Assembly: GCA_963921825.1 (NCBI GenBank)
Contig: OY997594.1
Location: 54,669,675 to 54,733,674 of the forward strand
Reading direction: 5' to 3'
Length of the DNA stretch: 64,000 bases
DNA from: Erodium maritimum
Lineage: Eukaryota > Streptophyta > Magnoliopsida > Geraniales > Geraniaceae
In this document: piece after piece, positions 1-10,525 of the stretch
How positions within the stretch are numbered: position 1 is the stretch's first letter
Layout: the number at the start of each line of letters is the position of its first letter
The notes under the pieces: generated by a model
Seen by the model: the letters and a program-made list of their open reading frames with translations, nothing else
Database searches by the model: none
Told to the model about the DNA's origin: nothing
Program-made: the position numbers and the translations under genes

Positions 1-1429
1 TCGAGATCCCTCCGGATTCCCGGCATCCTGTTCCCCCTAAACCATATTCTGTCCTTGACCATGGGGAACAACTCAACACCGTCATGGACGATTCTACTAT
101 AAAAAGAATAACGAACATTCTTAAATATTCTTGCCATGCACTCATTTGTCTTTGCACAATTTGATTAATGAAATTATACACCTTTCGCTAAAAAAACGTT
201 TTTAATACTTCAAATTTTTTTTCTTATTACGAATACGTCAAACTTTGAAATCTAATTAAAAGAAACTACAGCCTTGGAAAAAGATTAAAAGTTAAGATTT
301 AATTGAAAATCGAACGTATAATTACAAACATGACCTGTTGTCCAACAAACCAAAATAGATTGATTGATTGATGGCTGATTCGAGAGAAAATAAAGCAGAA
401 AACTGTAGGCCGGTGGCTTAGGAATGAAGGGACCCACACCATCAATCCATGACCCACACTTGTTACCCAAAAACACATGGACTCTGCAGCAATGTTACAC
501 AATACTCTCATTTAATTCGTATTAGTTAGTTAACGCCTACCTTTGCAGAAATCAAACATACACGAGCATGCTTTCCAATACCAGGTAGTCCTCTCGGGTC
601 CCACTTTCAGCCGCCTGATTTGCCACGCAAGATCACACTCACTATGTCCCCACTAAAACCAACTTCCCCCATTTCATATCCCATTCCATCTGCCACCCCT
701 ACAACATTGAATCATATATTTCTATTCTTAACCCATTGTTGTAAATTTGTCTTCCAATATTTTCTGTAGAAAAAAAGTTTAAAATTATAGATTTTTGTAT
801 CAGAAGGAAAGTTTGATAAATATGCAAAATGTACAAAACAAAAAATGTAAAACCTAACAACGTTTCAGACCAAAACAGTAACAGTAAGAGCATCGAAAAG
901 AGAACAATCAAATGAATTTGGTGGGGCTAGACATTTTTCTGTTATAGTGAGGACTCAATGTCGCTTTTATTTTCTTGAAGCCTTTATCAGTCGAGCATCG
1001 ATAGCGGTCCCCCAAGCGTTCAACAAATCTCGCCACCGTATGGGTGATACTCTCAGCAGTGCGTCTATCGATCAACAGCGAGGAAAACCGAGAAAAGGCA
1101 TCTTGAGGAAAGGCCTCGCCACCGTCGATTTGAAGTGGCAGAGGGGAATGATCGGAGATAGGGACGATAGCTTGGAGCGACTGAGGCGAGGACAACCCTG
1201 AGGGAACTCCCGAGAAAGGGAGGGCGACAGGATCATCAATTTGAAGAGGTGGTGGACACCGATCAGCAAGCAGAACGAGGGCATTATCAAGACCGGCGTA
1301 CAAGTCCAAAGAAGAGGTCAACTCACCATAGCCGTCCTGTTAGTCTTAGTGCCCGTAGTTCAATCCTAAATGTCCAAATGTATATATCATCGTTAGCAAT
1401 AAAATTAAAGCGGCTTTATATTACTTATG
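1..1429. other. Left flank, no recognised gene
   Basis: AT-rich DNA in which I recognise no complete host gene. A minus-strand open stretch (about 908-1321, 137 codons) ends in a segment with a weak, unproven likeness to the C-terminal tail of plant LINE ORF1 proteins. It may be LINE debris that predates the Copia insertion to its right. No RNA gene or clear repeat was seen in the rest. Confidence 0.4.
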
Positions 1430-3026
1430 TGTTGGAGTAATATATCGATGTGTGTTCTGATCTATGCCCACCATGCGAATTGAACCACAGATCGAGATAG
1501 ATCACACTCGATGGGTCCCTAGTCAACAAAGCTTCACTAAAAGCGACTAGTATGAAAGATGACTATTTATGGCTTACGATCTGTTAGTCATTGGAATGAG
1601 ATTCCGGAGTCTGATCATAGATATCATGTGGGACATGATATTGGACGACCCGACATGAATATGTGCCATAGATCAAGTCATGAACATATTCATTGTCGTA
1701 GCTTGTCATGTATCCTTAGACCAAGGAGTCTTTGTGATCGCCATGTAGTCAACAACTGAGTTTGACATGAGCCTAACGTTGTCCGTAACAGGGCTTCCAT
1801 AACGGCCAGGATTGGCTTGGGGATGGGCTACATGAGTGACACGAAAGACGGCTAAGGGATTTATCCCTCATACTGAGGTATGAGAAAGATATCGGTTCTC
1901 GGCCGCTTGATCGAGAGTGACTGAAAGAACAGCATGGCCATGCACATGATACTGGGTATCATATATTCAGTCATCTCACATATCAAGGAACAGTGATTGA
2001 GAATAATAAGGATGACGGCTCTACGCCTTATCTCAATCAGGATATCAGAGATAAAAGGATAATGACAGGGACGACGGAAAGGTTAGAATCGACAGGATCG
2101 ATTCGTTATGCAGTGTCAGGCAATACGAAAGTCTCGTTAGTTGCCATTTAAATAGGATCAAGTAAAATGGGATTTTACGTTGATCTATTGACATGCATAA
2201 ACCTAAGGGTCACACCGGAGGATGAAACTCATTGACACATTTATGGAGAATGGCCAAAAGGGAGTTGTCTCGGGACATGACCAAAACTGGGTTTTGGGTC
2301 ATGTGCCCGTAAGTGAATAGGACTTTACGGATCGAGACAAGGCCTGGAGTCTTGGGATTGATCGCGTCGGATAATGTTGGACATTTCCGGTATGGAAGGC
2401 TTGGAGGCGATGAGCGAATCACGGGACCTCGTTGGAAATGGCCACGGGCCATGTTCCAAGAGGCCCATGAAAGGCCCATGCAACCAAGGCCCATGGAACT
2501 AATTAATCAAGTCTTGATTAATTAGTACTAAGTAAGCAAGACAAGGATTAAGGTGTTGGTGATTCACCACCTAACCCAATCTTGTCTTGCCATACTTTGT
2601 CCTATTTACACCTTACTTGTCATCATGCTTGTCTCATGCCTTTAGTTGGACAAGTATGAGTTTTGTTATGTTTAAGTCATCTTTTTTCAACATAACAACA
2701 CACAAGACAAGAATAGGAAACACAACTTCTCTCCCCCTTCCCTTGCAATTTCGGGTTTGGCAAATTTCCACCTCCATTTTTGTGTTCTTGAGTCCTCAAA
2801 GAGAAGAACTACGTGGCTTTGATTCCCATGTGGATACGTAGGCGTCTTGGAGACTCAAGCCAATCATTCGTTAACCGGTGTTCTTGTTTTGGTAAGAAAT
2901 AGTGCTGAATTTTTCTCTTGTGAATCCATTCTTTGTTAGTTGTTTCATGGTTTTAATCGTCTCTTGGTTTTCCTTGATTTTCCGCTGCGAGTTGGTTCAT
3001 CTCCAACCCTACCTCGAGACCCAACA
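1430..3026 (+). repeat. Copia 5' LTR
   Basis: A 1,597-bp LTR with terminal TGTTGG...CCAACA. Its end is fixed by the primer-binding site two bases downstream, and its last 515 bases recur at the right end of the element. Confidence 0.85.
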
Positions 3027-3027
3027 G

Positions 3028-3040
3028 TGGTATCAGAGCC
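3028..3040 (+). promoter_or_regulatory. Copia primer-binding site (tRNA-iMet)
   Basis: TGGTATCAGAGCC is complementary to the 3' end of plant initiator tRNA-Met, the standard minus-strand primer of Copia elements. It lies one base after the LTR end. Confidence 0.85.
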
Positions 3041-4930
3041 GTGCTACCTTCGGGATTCACAAGACGGTGTTCAAAGTTTCGGTTTTGATTGAAAGTTTCG
3101 TTTTTGGCATGTTGCTTTGCTAAATTGTTTAATAACATGTTTTAAATTCTTTTTTATGGATTTAATGCATGTAAAATGAATTTTTGAAAATTATTTCAAA
3201 TCTGGAAATTTTGAAAAAAAAATTGATTTTTCGGGTCTCGGGAACGGGACTCTCGGGGAGCCGAAACCGGGACCGAACGGGGCTCCGTTGGACGGAGCTA
3301 GGCCATGCATGACCATTGGATGGTGTATATGCCAAGGCTAAACCGTTTTGTTAGTTATGACGAGTTTGGAACCGTCATGACGAATTCGAAGATCAAATGT
3401 TCAAAAGTTTCATTTTTAAACGGTGTCGATAAACCGAGCATCAAAAATTTTCGAAACTTGGCTATTAAATAAAACCGGAAAATCACATGATGTTTGATAG
3501 CATGATTGTTTGATAACACGATGTGTGATGTGATGTTGGCATGGTGTACATAATAGCCCCGAGCTCGATTTAATTATTTATCGCTTTTCACGGCCTGCGA
3601 GCCGTTAGAGTTAGCGTGTAATTATTCTTTCAAGGTGTGGTCATCGAACCACTTGTTTGTAATATTTATTTTTTCCCGACCTGCGAGTCGTGTATGAAAT
3701 TGTAATTTTTTACTCAAGACGAAGAAAGGGCGAAAAGGTCATTTGGTGGCTTTTCGGGTGTTGGCATCGGCTTGGAGTCGGTGGAGCTCAAGAAGCTAGT
3801 GGGAGTTAGTTTAGGGGGGCTATTATGTGCACATTAATCGCTTTATGCTTGGTTTAGTTTATGCATGACTAATTCTATGTGTTTTAGAATTGCATGCTTA
3901 ACTTTATTTACCGAGCATATCACCTCACATGCAAAGATAAAATTGGAATTTTAATCCTTGTGTGTGAGCCCTTATAATCGTCATTACATTGGATGTATTT
4001 GATGGGTTCGAAGGAAGAATTACATTGGATGTAATTTGAGGCATCATTTCATTTGGAATGTAGTTGATGTGCTCATCGCATCTAGGATGTGTCAAAGTTT
4101 TAAACACAACAGGACAAGTAAAAACGGGTCATGTCCGATACCTCCCAATTATCGACACCTTACTACCTCCCCGTCCTATGGGTGTCGTGCGCTTTAGCGG
4201 AGCATCCATGGGAAAGCGGGTGTCGTGCGCATTAGCGGAGCACCTACATAGTGACGGGCCATAGTTGAAAATTGGTAGACCCGACTACGATTCTCAGCCT
4301 GAGGTTGAGCTAGGGTAACAGATAGGGTAAGCCGTGTACATAAGTACATACCCTAGCCAAGAGTCACATTGGATGTGATTGGATGGAGTCCTACCTACAT
4401 AGCTCGATTAAGTGGTGAGCATTAGTTCAGCTTGATCGAGTGAATCAAGGATCTTGGTTTCAGATTCTAAAGGTTTAGAATCGATTGTTGGTGTTTAAGC
4501 TTGATCTTCATAAAATTTATTCAGTTTACTGATTGAATTTTATTTGTTGTAGATCAAATGACAAATTCAGCGAACATTAATAGTTTGTCATTAACAACCA
4601 TTCTTGACAGGGTCAAGCTAAATGGGACAAACTATTTGGACTTGTACATAATTTTGAGGATAGTCCTCAAGTCTGAACGCAAAGAATATGTCCTTGACAA
4701 GACTGTCTCTAAGACCATATCAGAGTTACATGAAGTGTCATTAACTGCTGAGAAGAATATATTAGGGATCTGGGATCCAAGGATATTATGATGGTCAACA
4801 AGGGAATTGGAAGTGGCAAGGGCGGGGCCCATGCGCACTTGGCAGGAAAGATGAGACACCTGAGAATGTTTTCTTCTACTGCCAACATCCTGGTCATTGG
4901 AACCGGGATTACAGGAAGTTCACGGCTGAT

Positions 4931-5074
4931 CTGAAGAAGGGCAGTGGGACTGCGCCTTCATCAAATAGCCTGGATGATCTGAAGAAGGGTAGTAGGACTG
5001 CACCTTCATCAGGAAACCTGGATGATCTAAGGAAGGGCGGTGGGACCGTGCCTTCATCCGGTATTAACTCTATA
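4931..5074 (+). repeat. Three 48-bp tandem units in Copia gag-pol
   Basis: Three imperfect copies of a 48-bp unit start at 4931, 4979 and 5027. Each encodes a 16-residue motif like DLKKGSGTAPSS. They lie between the gag and pre-integrase parts. Confidence 0.75.
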
Positions 5075-5900
5075 GAGCTACATCTCTCTACTTCCAAAGA
5101 TTCATGGGTATTAGATACTAGGACTGAATCTCACACATGCACTAATATATGGTGGTTGAAAGTAGGAGAGGTTTGGAAAGCACGAAGTGGACCTCAGAGT
5201 TGTGGCAACTGTTGTAGGATCCATGAGTCTTGCTTTGCCAAGTGGCCTTGTATTAGTATTGTATAAGGTATATTGCATACCTACTTTTAGTGGGAATATT
5301 ATATCTGTATCCGTGTTTGACAAGGAATGATATAATGTTAATATTGGAAATGGAGTTTTCAATGTTCTATGTAATGATATGTTTTATACCAGTACTGACT
5401 TGGTTGGAGGATTGTACATATTAGATATGGGTAACAATGCCTCAAGTTCTATATATTACGTTAATACCAAGAGGTCTAAATCAAACGATTTAAACCTATC
5501 TCTGTTATGGCACTGTCATTTGGGCAGCATAAACAAGAAGCGCCTATCAGCACTTCGGAAATGCGGGCTTTCAGGTTCATTCGAATTCCATTCGATCGAT
5601 AGGTGCAAGGTTTGTTTGATGGGAAAAAGGACTAAAGTGCCCTTTATCGATCACGATGAAAGGGCGGGTGAATTATTGGGGCTGATACACTCAAATGTGT
5701 GTAGACCAATACGTTCACTTGCCAGGAGGGGTTTTAGCTACTTTATCACATTTACTGATGATTACAGTAAATATGGTTATGTCTATTCGGTGAGACATAA
5801 GTCTGAAGCTTTTGATAAATTCAAAGAGTTTAAGACTAAAGTAGAAAACCAGCTCGACAAAGGTATTAAGGCACTTCGATTGGATCGAGGTGGAAAATAC

Positions 5901-5943
5901 TTGACCACATAGTTATTAGATCATCTAATAACTATGTGGTCAA
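5901..5943. repeat. 21-bp perfect inverted repeat with 1-nt spacer
   Basis: Bases 5901-5921 are the exact reverse complement of 5923-5943. The palindrome lies at the inner edge of the right Copia LTR copy and is followed at once by two head-to-tail 29-bp units (5945-5973 and 5974-6002). Confidence 0.9.
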
Positions 5944-6485
5944 ATCTTGATTAATTAGTACTAAGTAAGCAAGTCTTGATTAATTAGTACTAAGTAAGCA
6001 AGACAAGGATTAAGGTGTTGGTGATTCACCACCTAACCCAATCTTGTCTTGCCATACTTTGTCCTATTTACACCTTACTTGTCACCATGCTTGTCCCATG
6101 CCTTTAGTTGGACAAGTATGGGTTTTGTTATGTTTAAGTCATCTTTTTTCAACATAACAAACACAAGACAAGAATAGGAAACACAACTTTTCTCCCCATT
6201 CCCTTGCAATTTCGGGTTTGGCAAATTTCCACCTCCATTTTTGTGTTCTTGAGTCCTCAAAGAGAAGAATTACGTGGCTTTGATTCCCATGTGGATACGT
6301 AGGCGTCTTGGAGACTCAAGCCAATCATTCGTTAACCTGTGTTCTTGTTTTGATAAGAAATAGTGCTGAATTTTTCTCTTGTGAATCCATTCTTTGTTAG
6401 TTGTTTCATGGTTTTAGTCGTCTCTTGGTTTTCCTTGATTTTCCGCTGTGAGTTGGTTCATCTGGCCCTACCTCGAGACCCAACA
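5944..6485 (+). repeat. Copia 3' LTR copy (shorter)
   Basis: Matches the last 515 bases of the 5' LTR and shares the CCAACA terminus. It begins with a tandemly doubled 29-bp segment. Confidence 0.8.
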
Positions 6486-7019
6486 CGTCCTCCATCTTGT
6501 CCCACCACCTATCTGACTTGCTACTTGCCGATCCCGAAGCGATAGTCGGTGAAACTACAACAACGCATGACAAAGCCCCCATATGCATAGATTGCCCAAC
6601 CGAGGAGATGGGGAGGGAAACTGTACTATTGAAGATAAGCGTGGGAGAGCTTGGATAAGAGACAAGGGTAAAAGGACTCATAATCTCGACAGACGGGGAA
6701 ACGCCCCCATCCATCCCACCCTAGTGGAGAAAAGGAATTGAATCAACCGACATTGTCTCAAGAACCACGTTCAAACAAAAGGCATGACATTGAGCCTCGA
6801 CAACCTGTATGTCCATCGAAATAGTTGGAACGTGGACCAGAACTAAAACTTTATATGATTAAGCCGGCAATATAGAACACTAGTGAATGACAACAAGCAG
6901 TCCAAACATCACAACAGTCTCTAATATCGAATCACTGCTCCAGCACACAACAAGAAGGCTAATAAGATCGACCCAAAAAGGCGCCCTCCCCGTAGAAACA
7001 TGTCATCACAATAATAATA
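6486..7019. other. Unassigned, possible retroposon debris
   Basis: No host gene recognised. A minus-strand open stretch at about 6486-6714 has no residue pattern I can name. The segment may be remnants of LINE-like retroposons, which dominate the next 2.5 kb, but nothing here proves it. Confidence 0.3.
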
Positions 7020-7020
7020 A

Positions 7021-7051
<31 letters not shown>

Positions 7052-7130
7052 AAGAAGAAGAAGAAGAAGAAGAAGAAGAAGAAGAAGAAGAAGAAGAAGA
7101 AGAAGAAGAAGAAGAAGAAGAAGAAGAAGA
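7020..7130. repeat. (AAG)n microsatellite
   Basis: About 36 uninterrupted AAG/GAA units after a short ATA-type lead-in. The apparent reading frames across it, poly-Lys on one strand and poly-Ser, Leu or Phe on the other, are artefacts of the triplet repeat. Confidence 0.97.
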
Positions 7131-7569
7131 ATCGGGGATGTAGAGATTTCCAATCATCAATCGTTAAGGATGCCCAAACATCTTGATCTGTACAAGACAA
7201 CAAAAAGACCCTCGAGCCCCATTCAACGAGATCCACCCCCTTAAGCCCTACAAGTTTTGTTTTTATCAGCGAATGCAAATTTAAATTAAACCTCTTTAGA
7301 GGTAGAAAAGGAGTACACGAAATGGTCTAGCTACAGAACAGAGAGTGAATCAAGCGCTTAGCCTCATGACATACCCAACAAGGGGAGTAAACAGTTACAT
7401 GAAAGAGCGTCCCATACAAGGAACCTCGGTATCCCAACATGGGAGCAAACCAGAAAAAGGTCTTAAAAACCCGATTTTACAACCATGAAGTACAAAACAA
7501 GTAAAAGTAAAAGGTCCTATTACCCGGATTTGACAACCCTAAAACGCACAATAGGAAAAAAAGGTCTTT

Positions 7570-7586
7570 AACCCTAATTTTCGAAC
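7570..7586. repeat. 17-bp target-site duplication, left copy
   Basis: Begins AACCCTAATTTTC. Pairs with 9018-9034, one mismatch in 17. Confidence 0.75.
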
Positions 7587-9017
7587 AAAATGAAAACATA
7601 ATGCAACACACACTTCTCTGCCTTCTCTCTAGACTCTCGAAACCCTAGCTGCTCAGGCCCACCGCTCCTCCTCTCTTGCACATCGTCGGTGATCTCTTCC
7701 TCCTTGGAGGTCACTGGCGGTGAACCTCACCTCGTCTCCCTCCTCTGTCACTCCTTCTCCCCTCCGTGCTTCTTCCCCGTTTTACCCCGTTGCCCCCAGT
7801 GCTGGATTAGGTTAGATCTGGTCGTAGGTCGACCTTCCTCTTCGTCTCTAGAGAAGATCGTCGCGGATCTGGCCTTTCCTCACTGTTTTCGTCCCTTTTT
7901 CCTTGCTTTCCTCCCTCCGGCGAAGCTCAGGTGGCTTTTTTCATCTTCGACAGAGGCGTCTTCTTCAGATCCGGGTGTGGGACACCTTCCTCTACCTCTT
8001 CGGGTGTGGATAGTTGCGGTTCAGACCCAAGCCTCTTTCAATCGTGGTGGTCAAAGCCTTCATTTCCTTCTCCCTGCTAGATATGGGCTTCTCCGAGCCA
8101 GATCTTCGGTCTTCACAGCTTCTCCATTCTCGGATCCTTCCTCAGCTTTCTGAGCTCCGATACACCCTGGCTTCCTCGTTCCCGGTAGAAATACCAGTTC
8201 TCACCTTTTTGGACGATTCTCGGGGTAGGCCAGACTCGTTTTGAGGACCGGGAGCGTTTGCTCTTTCGGACGCCGGAGGTTCGGTAGGCTCTGCTGAGGT
8301 AAGCTCTTTCGCTTCCCTTGTCTGTTTAGTCTTATCCCCCTTTTTTTCTTGCAACCCTACGCATCAAGGCTCCACTTCATCTCGATTCGGTTTGGATTGA
8401 ACTCGCCGGCCATGGTGTTGGCCACCGGCGAGATTCATGGACGATGTTTGTCCTCTTTGGATGCTAGGAGCTAGGGTCTGTAGGTTAATTAAGGTTTGCT
8501 CCAGCCGTTAGCGGGGTTGGCCGCCGGCTTTATAGAGGCTGCCATCTTCTCTTCTGAGGGATAACAGTTCTTTTGAGCAGGGAGTTGCTCTACTCTTTCA
8601 AGGTTGGGATTTAGTTTCCATCTGGTTCTTGGCATGCTGTAGGAAGACTCTCCCCCTTTGTGCTTCATGGTGGTTAGTTGTGGGTACTCTTCGACCCTTT
8701 TATTGAATTAGAGCTTCAAGGTGGTTATTTTCGGATATCAGATCCTGCTATGTTTTTAGTTTCTTGTGAGTTTGGTTTCTTGGTTGTACTTCTGTTGTGT
8801 GTGGGTTGTTCTTCAAGTTGTAATCCCCTTCAGTTGTAGTTTGGGTGTTCAGTTCCTCAGGATGTTGAGGTTGTAGTTTGGTTGTTCTGTTCCTCAGGTT
8901 GTTGAGGTTTGCGGTTTGAGGTTCCCTCGGAAATGCTCAAATCATTGTACTTCTTTCATCACTTGCTCTCTACTTCATAGAGCATTTAATTTAAATTTTC
9001 TTTGCTGATAAAAAAAA
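7587..9017 (+). mobile_element. Non-autonomous LINE-like retroposon with poly(A)
   Basis: A 1.4-kb retroposon flanked by a 17-bp direct repeat with one mismatch (7570-7586 and 9018-9034), typical in length for L1-type target-primed insertion. It ends with TTTGCTGATA and an A-run that overlaps the right target copy. The 5' half is C/T-rich and has a 154-codon open frame with no recognisable domain. It lacks endonuclease and reverse transcriptase. Alternatives are a 5'/3'-UTR deletion derivative of an L1, or a retroposed host transcript; the shared tail with the minus-strand neighbour favours the former. Confidence 0.6.
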
Positions 9018-9034
9018 AACCCTAATTTTCCAAC
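9018..9034. repeat. 17-bp target-site duplication, right copy
   Basis: Direct repeat of 7570-7586, placed immediately after the poly(A) tail of the plus-strand retroposon. Confidence 0.75.
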
Positions 9035-9560
9035 CTTTAACCACAAGCGATAGTGACATAAAAGCAACAAACAACCTAAGTCAGTAGAGCACCCTGTCTC
9101 ATTAGGATCATCAACCTGTCACATAGATGAGAAGACAAGCATTAACACGTTGGCAGCCAACATCGCAAGCGAAAAAGACAGGTCCAGAGAGTAGAACCCA
9201 GCCAGACACACTATACCCAAATAACGAATTTGAAAGTAAACATCTAAATGACACAGAGTCCAAACCACTCACCGGCGGCTAACACCTTAAACCGGTCAGT
9301 CCAAACCAAGAAAGTGGAAGGAAGCAGATGAATACCAAACAAATAACGTTAATGAAGGAAAAAGCGGGGTCACAAAACTAGAGCTGAAAGGCGGATTATC
9401 AGTACCAGTACCACGACGCACCGGAAGATCCACGACGATCCACACCCTGGAAGATGGAGAAACGCGTCCCACGACCAGATCTACAACGATACGCCCGACA
9501 ACCAATCAAATCTCCAGAAGCAGCTAACCACATCCACGATTATCCACTTCCAGGGGAAAA

Positions 9561-10525
9561 AGAAGCGTGTCCTACGGAATTGCCACGGCACCGCTTGGGT
9601 TTTTAAGTTTTCTGCGATCTACCAAACAGATGTGTTTGTTCTACTTTATTGCTATTTTGTTCGCCTGTTGCTTGCCTGCCTGCCTCACTTCTAATATTAA
9701 CGAAACTTTAAGCTACAAAATCAACCTACATCCAACAATGGCCGACAACGATCCTCCGATCAATTCCGCATTGGAAGAAGCTGAAGGAGGAGACCGGTAG
9801 TTTAAGAAAATCGAATTAAATCTTTTACATACGCTTTAAAATTTATGGTCTGTTTTTTATATATACAGTAAGGTTTACAATATAAGAAAAATAAATTAGA
9901 AACCGAAGGGATGGGAGTGGTATTGCATGTCAGTTTGATAGAGAAGGCACATGATTTGAATAACTGGGATGTTAACGAGTTCAAAATGAAGCCGGTAGTG
10001 CAACGTTGGCCAAAGAGTTGGCAGTTAAAGTTCAGTGCAACTTTCTTTTAGTTGAATTGCGACCCGCCGATTACTACCCTTTATTTCTTTAAATTGTGGG
10101 ACAAATCACAAATACAATTGCTTTTCCTGGAATCTTTTCGCAATCAAATTGGGCAGCCTAGTGACCCACCGATCATAATGCACAGAAGAATTAGTCAATT
10201 TACTCAAAATCATTCATGACAACCCAAATTTTAAACTATATCTGTACTCAAAAAGTGCAACACCCAACCAAAGAAAAATCACTGGGATTGCTTTGAAACT
10301 ATGCACATGATACATGAAAGATAAATACTGGAATGTATAAATTACTGAAACAATGAGTTTTTACAAAACACAAGATGAAAAATGTTCTCAACTCATTATG
10401 CCAAAAACCATGATGATAATGATAATACACATCATTTCCTTCTGTTATACTAAAGGGGAAGAATACATTAGTTTCGGATTGTGCAGTGTGATCCTACTGA
10501 CCAGACATTTATATGAGTCCGTTGT
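9561..10525. other. Intergenic plus EMC3 3' UTR
   Basis: Between the retroposons and the EMC3 stop codon. The right few hundred bases should hold the EMC3 3' UTR (minus strand). A 77-codon plus-strand open frame at 9567-9800 shows no family signature, so I do not call it a gene. Confidence 0.5.

Larger units (their letters stand above)
1430..6485 (+). mobile_element. Ty1/Copia LTR retrotransposon, broken
   Basis: A Copia-superfamily fossil. The left LTR starts TGTTGG and ends CCAACA, the expected short inverted ends. Just inside it lies TGGTATCAGAGCC (3028-3040), the usual Copia primer-binding site for initiator tRNA-Met. Parts in order: leader (3041-4557), gag start (about 4558-4790), a short repeat stretch (4931-5074), GAG-pre-integrase and integrase core (about 5380-5912), then a shorter right LTR copy (about 5944-6485). 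I see no reverse transcriptase or RNase H, and the element is much shorter than a full-length relative. It is broken, with several breaks. The LTR copies match closely where they overlap (about 2512-3026 against 5944-6485), with only a few mismatches per hundred bases by eye, so insertion is geologically recent. No 5-bp target duplication is evident. It is incapable of independent movement. Confidence 0.88.
7257..9560 (-). mobile_element. Non-autonomous LINE-like retroposon, interrupted
   Basis: Read on the minus strand, a retroposon enters near 9560 and ends near 7257 with the tail GCTGATAAAAAC. It is interrupted by a plus-strand relative at 7570-9034. The tail region (about 7260-7310) resembles the reverse complement of the tail of that relative (about 8975-9018), so both belong to one family. 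No endonuclease or reverse transcriptase is encoded, so it would need an L1 partner in trans. The 5' limit is approximate and no outer target duplication was found. Confidence 0.5.

Noticed and set aside
908-1321. 137-codon minus-strand frame
   Set aside because: Only a vague likeness to a LINE ORF1 tail; not enough to call a gene or element.
6921-7278. Reading frames of poly-Lys, poly-Ser, poly-Leu and poly-Phe
   Set aside because: Triplet-repeat artefact of the AAG microsatellite on both strands.
9567-9800. 77-codon frame with a hydrophobic N-terminus
   Set aside because: No homologue pattern, no promoter or splice context; likely chance.
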